6,076 nt of DNA from Nitrospirota bacterium (GTDB lineage: Bacteria > Nitrospirota > Nitrospiria > Nitrospirales > UBA8639). Of this stretch, positions 5,868-6,076 are shown piece by piece. The stretch spans positions 1-6,076 of the forward strand of contig QIDY01000090.1 in NCBI GenBank assembly GCA_003228495.1, read 5' to 3'. A program made the position numbers and the translations under genes. Every line of letters begins with the position of its first letter. The stretch's first letter is position 1. Under the pieces are notes generated by a model. It worked only from the letters and a program-made list of their open reading frames with translations, ran no database searches and was not told the origin of the DNA.

Positions 5868-6076
5868 TTAATCCTTGCCTATGGCATCGGAAACCGTCTC
5901 TCCAGTCTTTGTGGCGGCATCATCAATTGCTTTGTCTGCATCCTTGGCAGCCTCGTTGACGGCAGCCCCTGTATTGTCTATGGCCTCATTCACCGAGTCG
6001 GTCGTTTTTTCAATAGCTTGGTCGATCGTTTTTCCCGCCTTTTCAGCTGACCCTTCTTGTCCTTCACCACACCCTG
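5868..6076 (-). CDS. Small repeat-rich lipoprotein, C-terminal part
   Basis: The last 68 complete codons of a minus-strand gene are visible; its start lies beyond the right edge. The first visible residues are Gly-Cys, preceded by a partial codon ending in CA (Ala, Ser, Thr or Pro), so this fits the end of a lipobox with the Cys as the lipidated residue. The mature chain is then about 67 residues and nearly complete. It is Ala-, Lys-, Asp-, Glu- and Thr-rich, without aromatic residues, and made of related helical units: KTIDQAIEKTTDSVNEAID, then AAVNEAAKDADKAIDDA and KTGETVSDAIGKD. This is an amphipathic repeat pattern like that of LEA- or apolipoprotein-like envelope proteins. No function can be assigned. 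The stop is TAA at 5870-5868, and the barrel gene starts 226 bp downstream on the same strand with its own promoter, so the two are probably separate units. Confidence 0.8.
   Translation of the reverse strand, partial: GCGEGQEGSAEKAGKTIDQAIEKTTDSVNEAIDNTGAAVNEAAKDADKAIDDAATKTGETVSDAIGKD

Noticed and set aside
5729..6050. Two plus-strand open frames near the right edge
   Set aside because: They lie mostly antisense to the lipoprotein gene, whose minus-strand frame has clear lipobox-like and repeat features; their Cys- and Leu-rich translations look like noise.

Overview
The window looks like chromosomal DNA of a Gram-negative bacterium: it encodes an exported beta-barrel protein, a lipoprotein and a membrane-anchored cytochrome c. 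The GC content is moderate (roughly the upper 40s percent by eye). The C-terminal pattern of the cytochrome (a CxxCH haem site, then a conserved REY..ESI.NP..YVV.GY...MP block) and the large intergenic palindrome both resemble what I remember from Nitrospira-type genomes. A Nitrospirota member of lower GC, such as the marine lineages, is therefore my best guess. This is inference, not a search result.

Layout, left to right. On the minus strand is the 5' part of an EAL-HDOD signalling gene (1-374, cut by the window edge). It is preceded 65 bp upstream by a stand-alone HDOD gene (440-1300), so the two probably form a c-di-GMP-related signalling operon. Next, also on the minus strand, come a DUF3422 membrane protein (1496-2893) and a YheT-like alpha/beta hydrolase (3251-4336). 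The 357-bp gap between these two contains a 122-nt imperfect palindrome (3058-3179) with A/T runs on both arms. It looks like a dispersed repeat that can also act as a bidirectional terminator. A divergent intergenic region (4337-4530) separates the hydrolase from the only convincing plus-strand gene, a membrane-anchored monohaem cytochrome c (4531-5073).

Converging on the cytochrome from the minus strand is an outer-membrane beta-barrel gene (5112-5641). It is broken by three single-base indels, each in a short homopolymer run. Putting the three frames together restores one continuous protein of about 176 residues with a signal peptide. A good sigma70-like promoter and a leader hairpin lie upstream of it. 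At the right edge is the 3' part of a small repeat-rich lipoprotein gene (5868-6076), also on the minus strand.

No tRNA, rRNA, CRISPR array, insertion sequence or phage gene was seen. The most notable items are the palindromic repeat and the frameshifted barrel gene. I did not find a convincing new multi-gene system.
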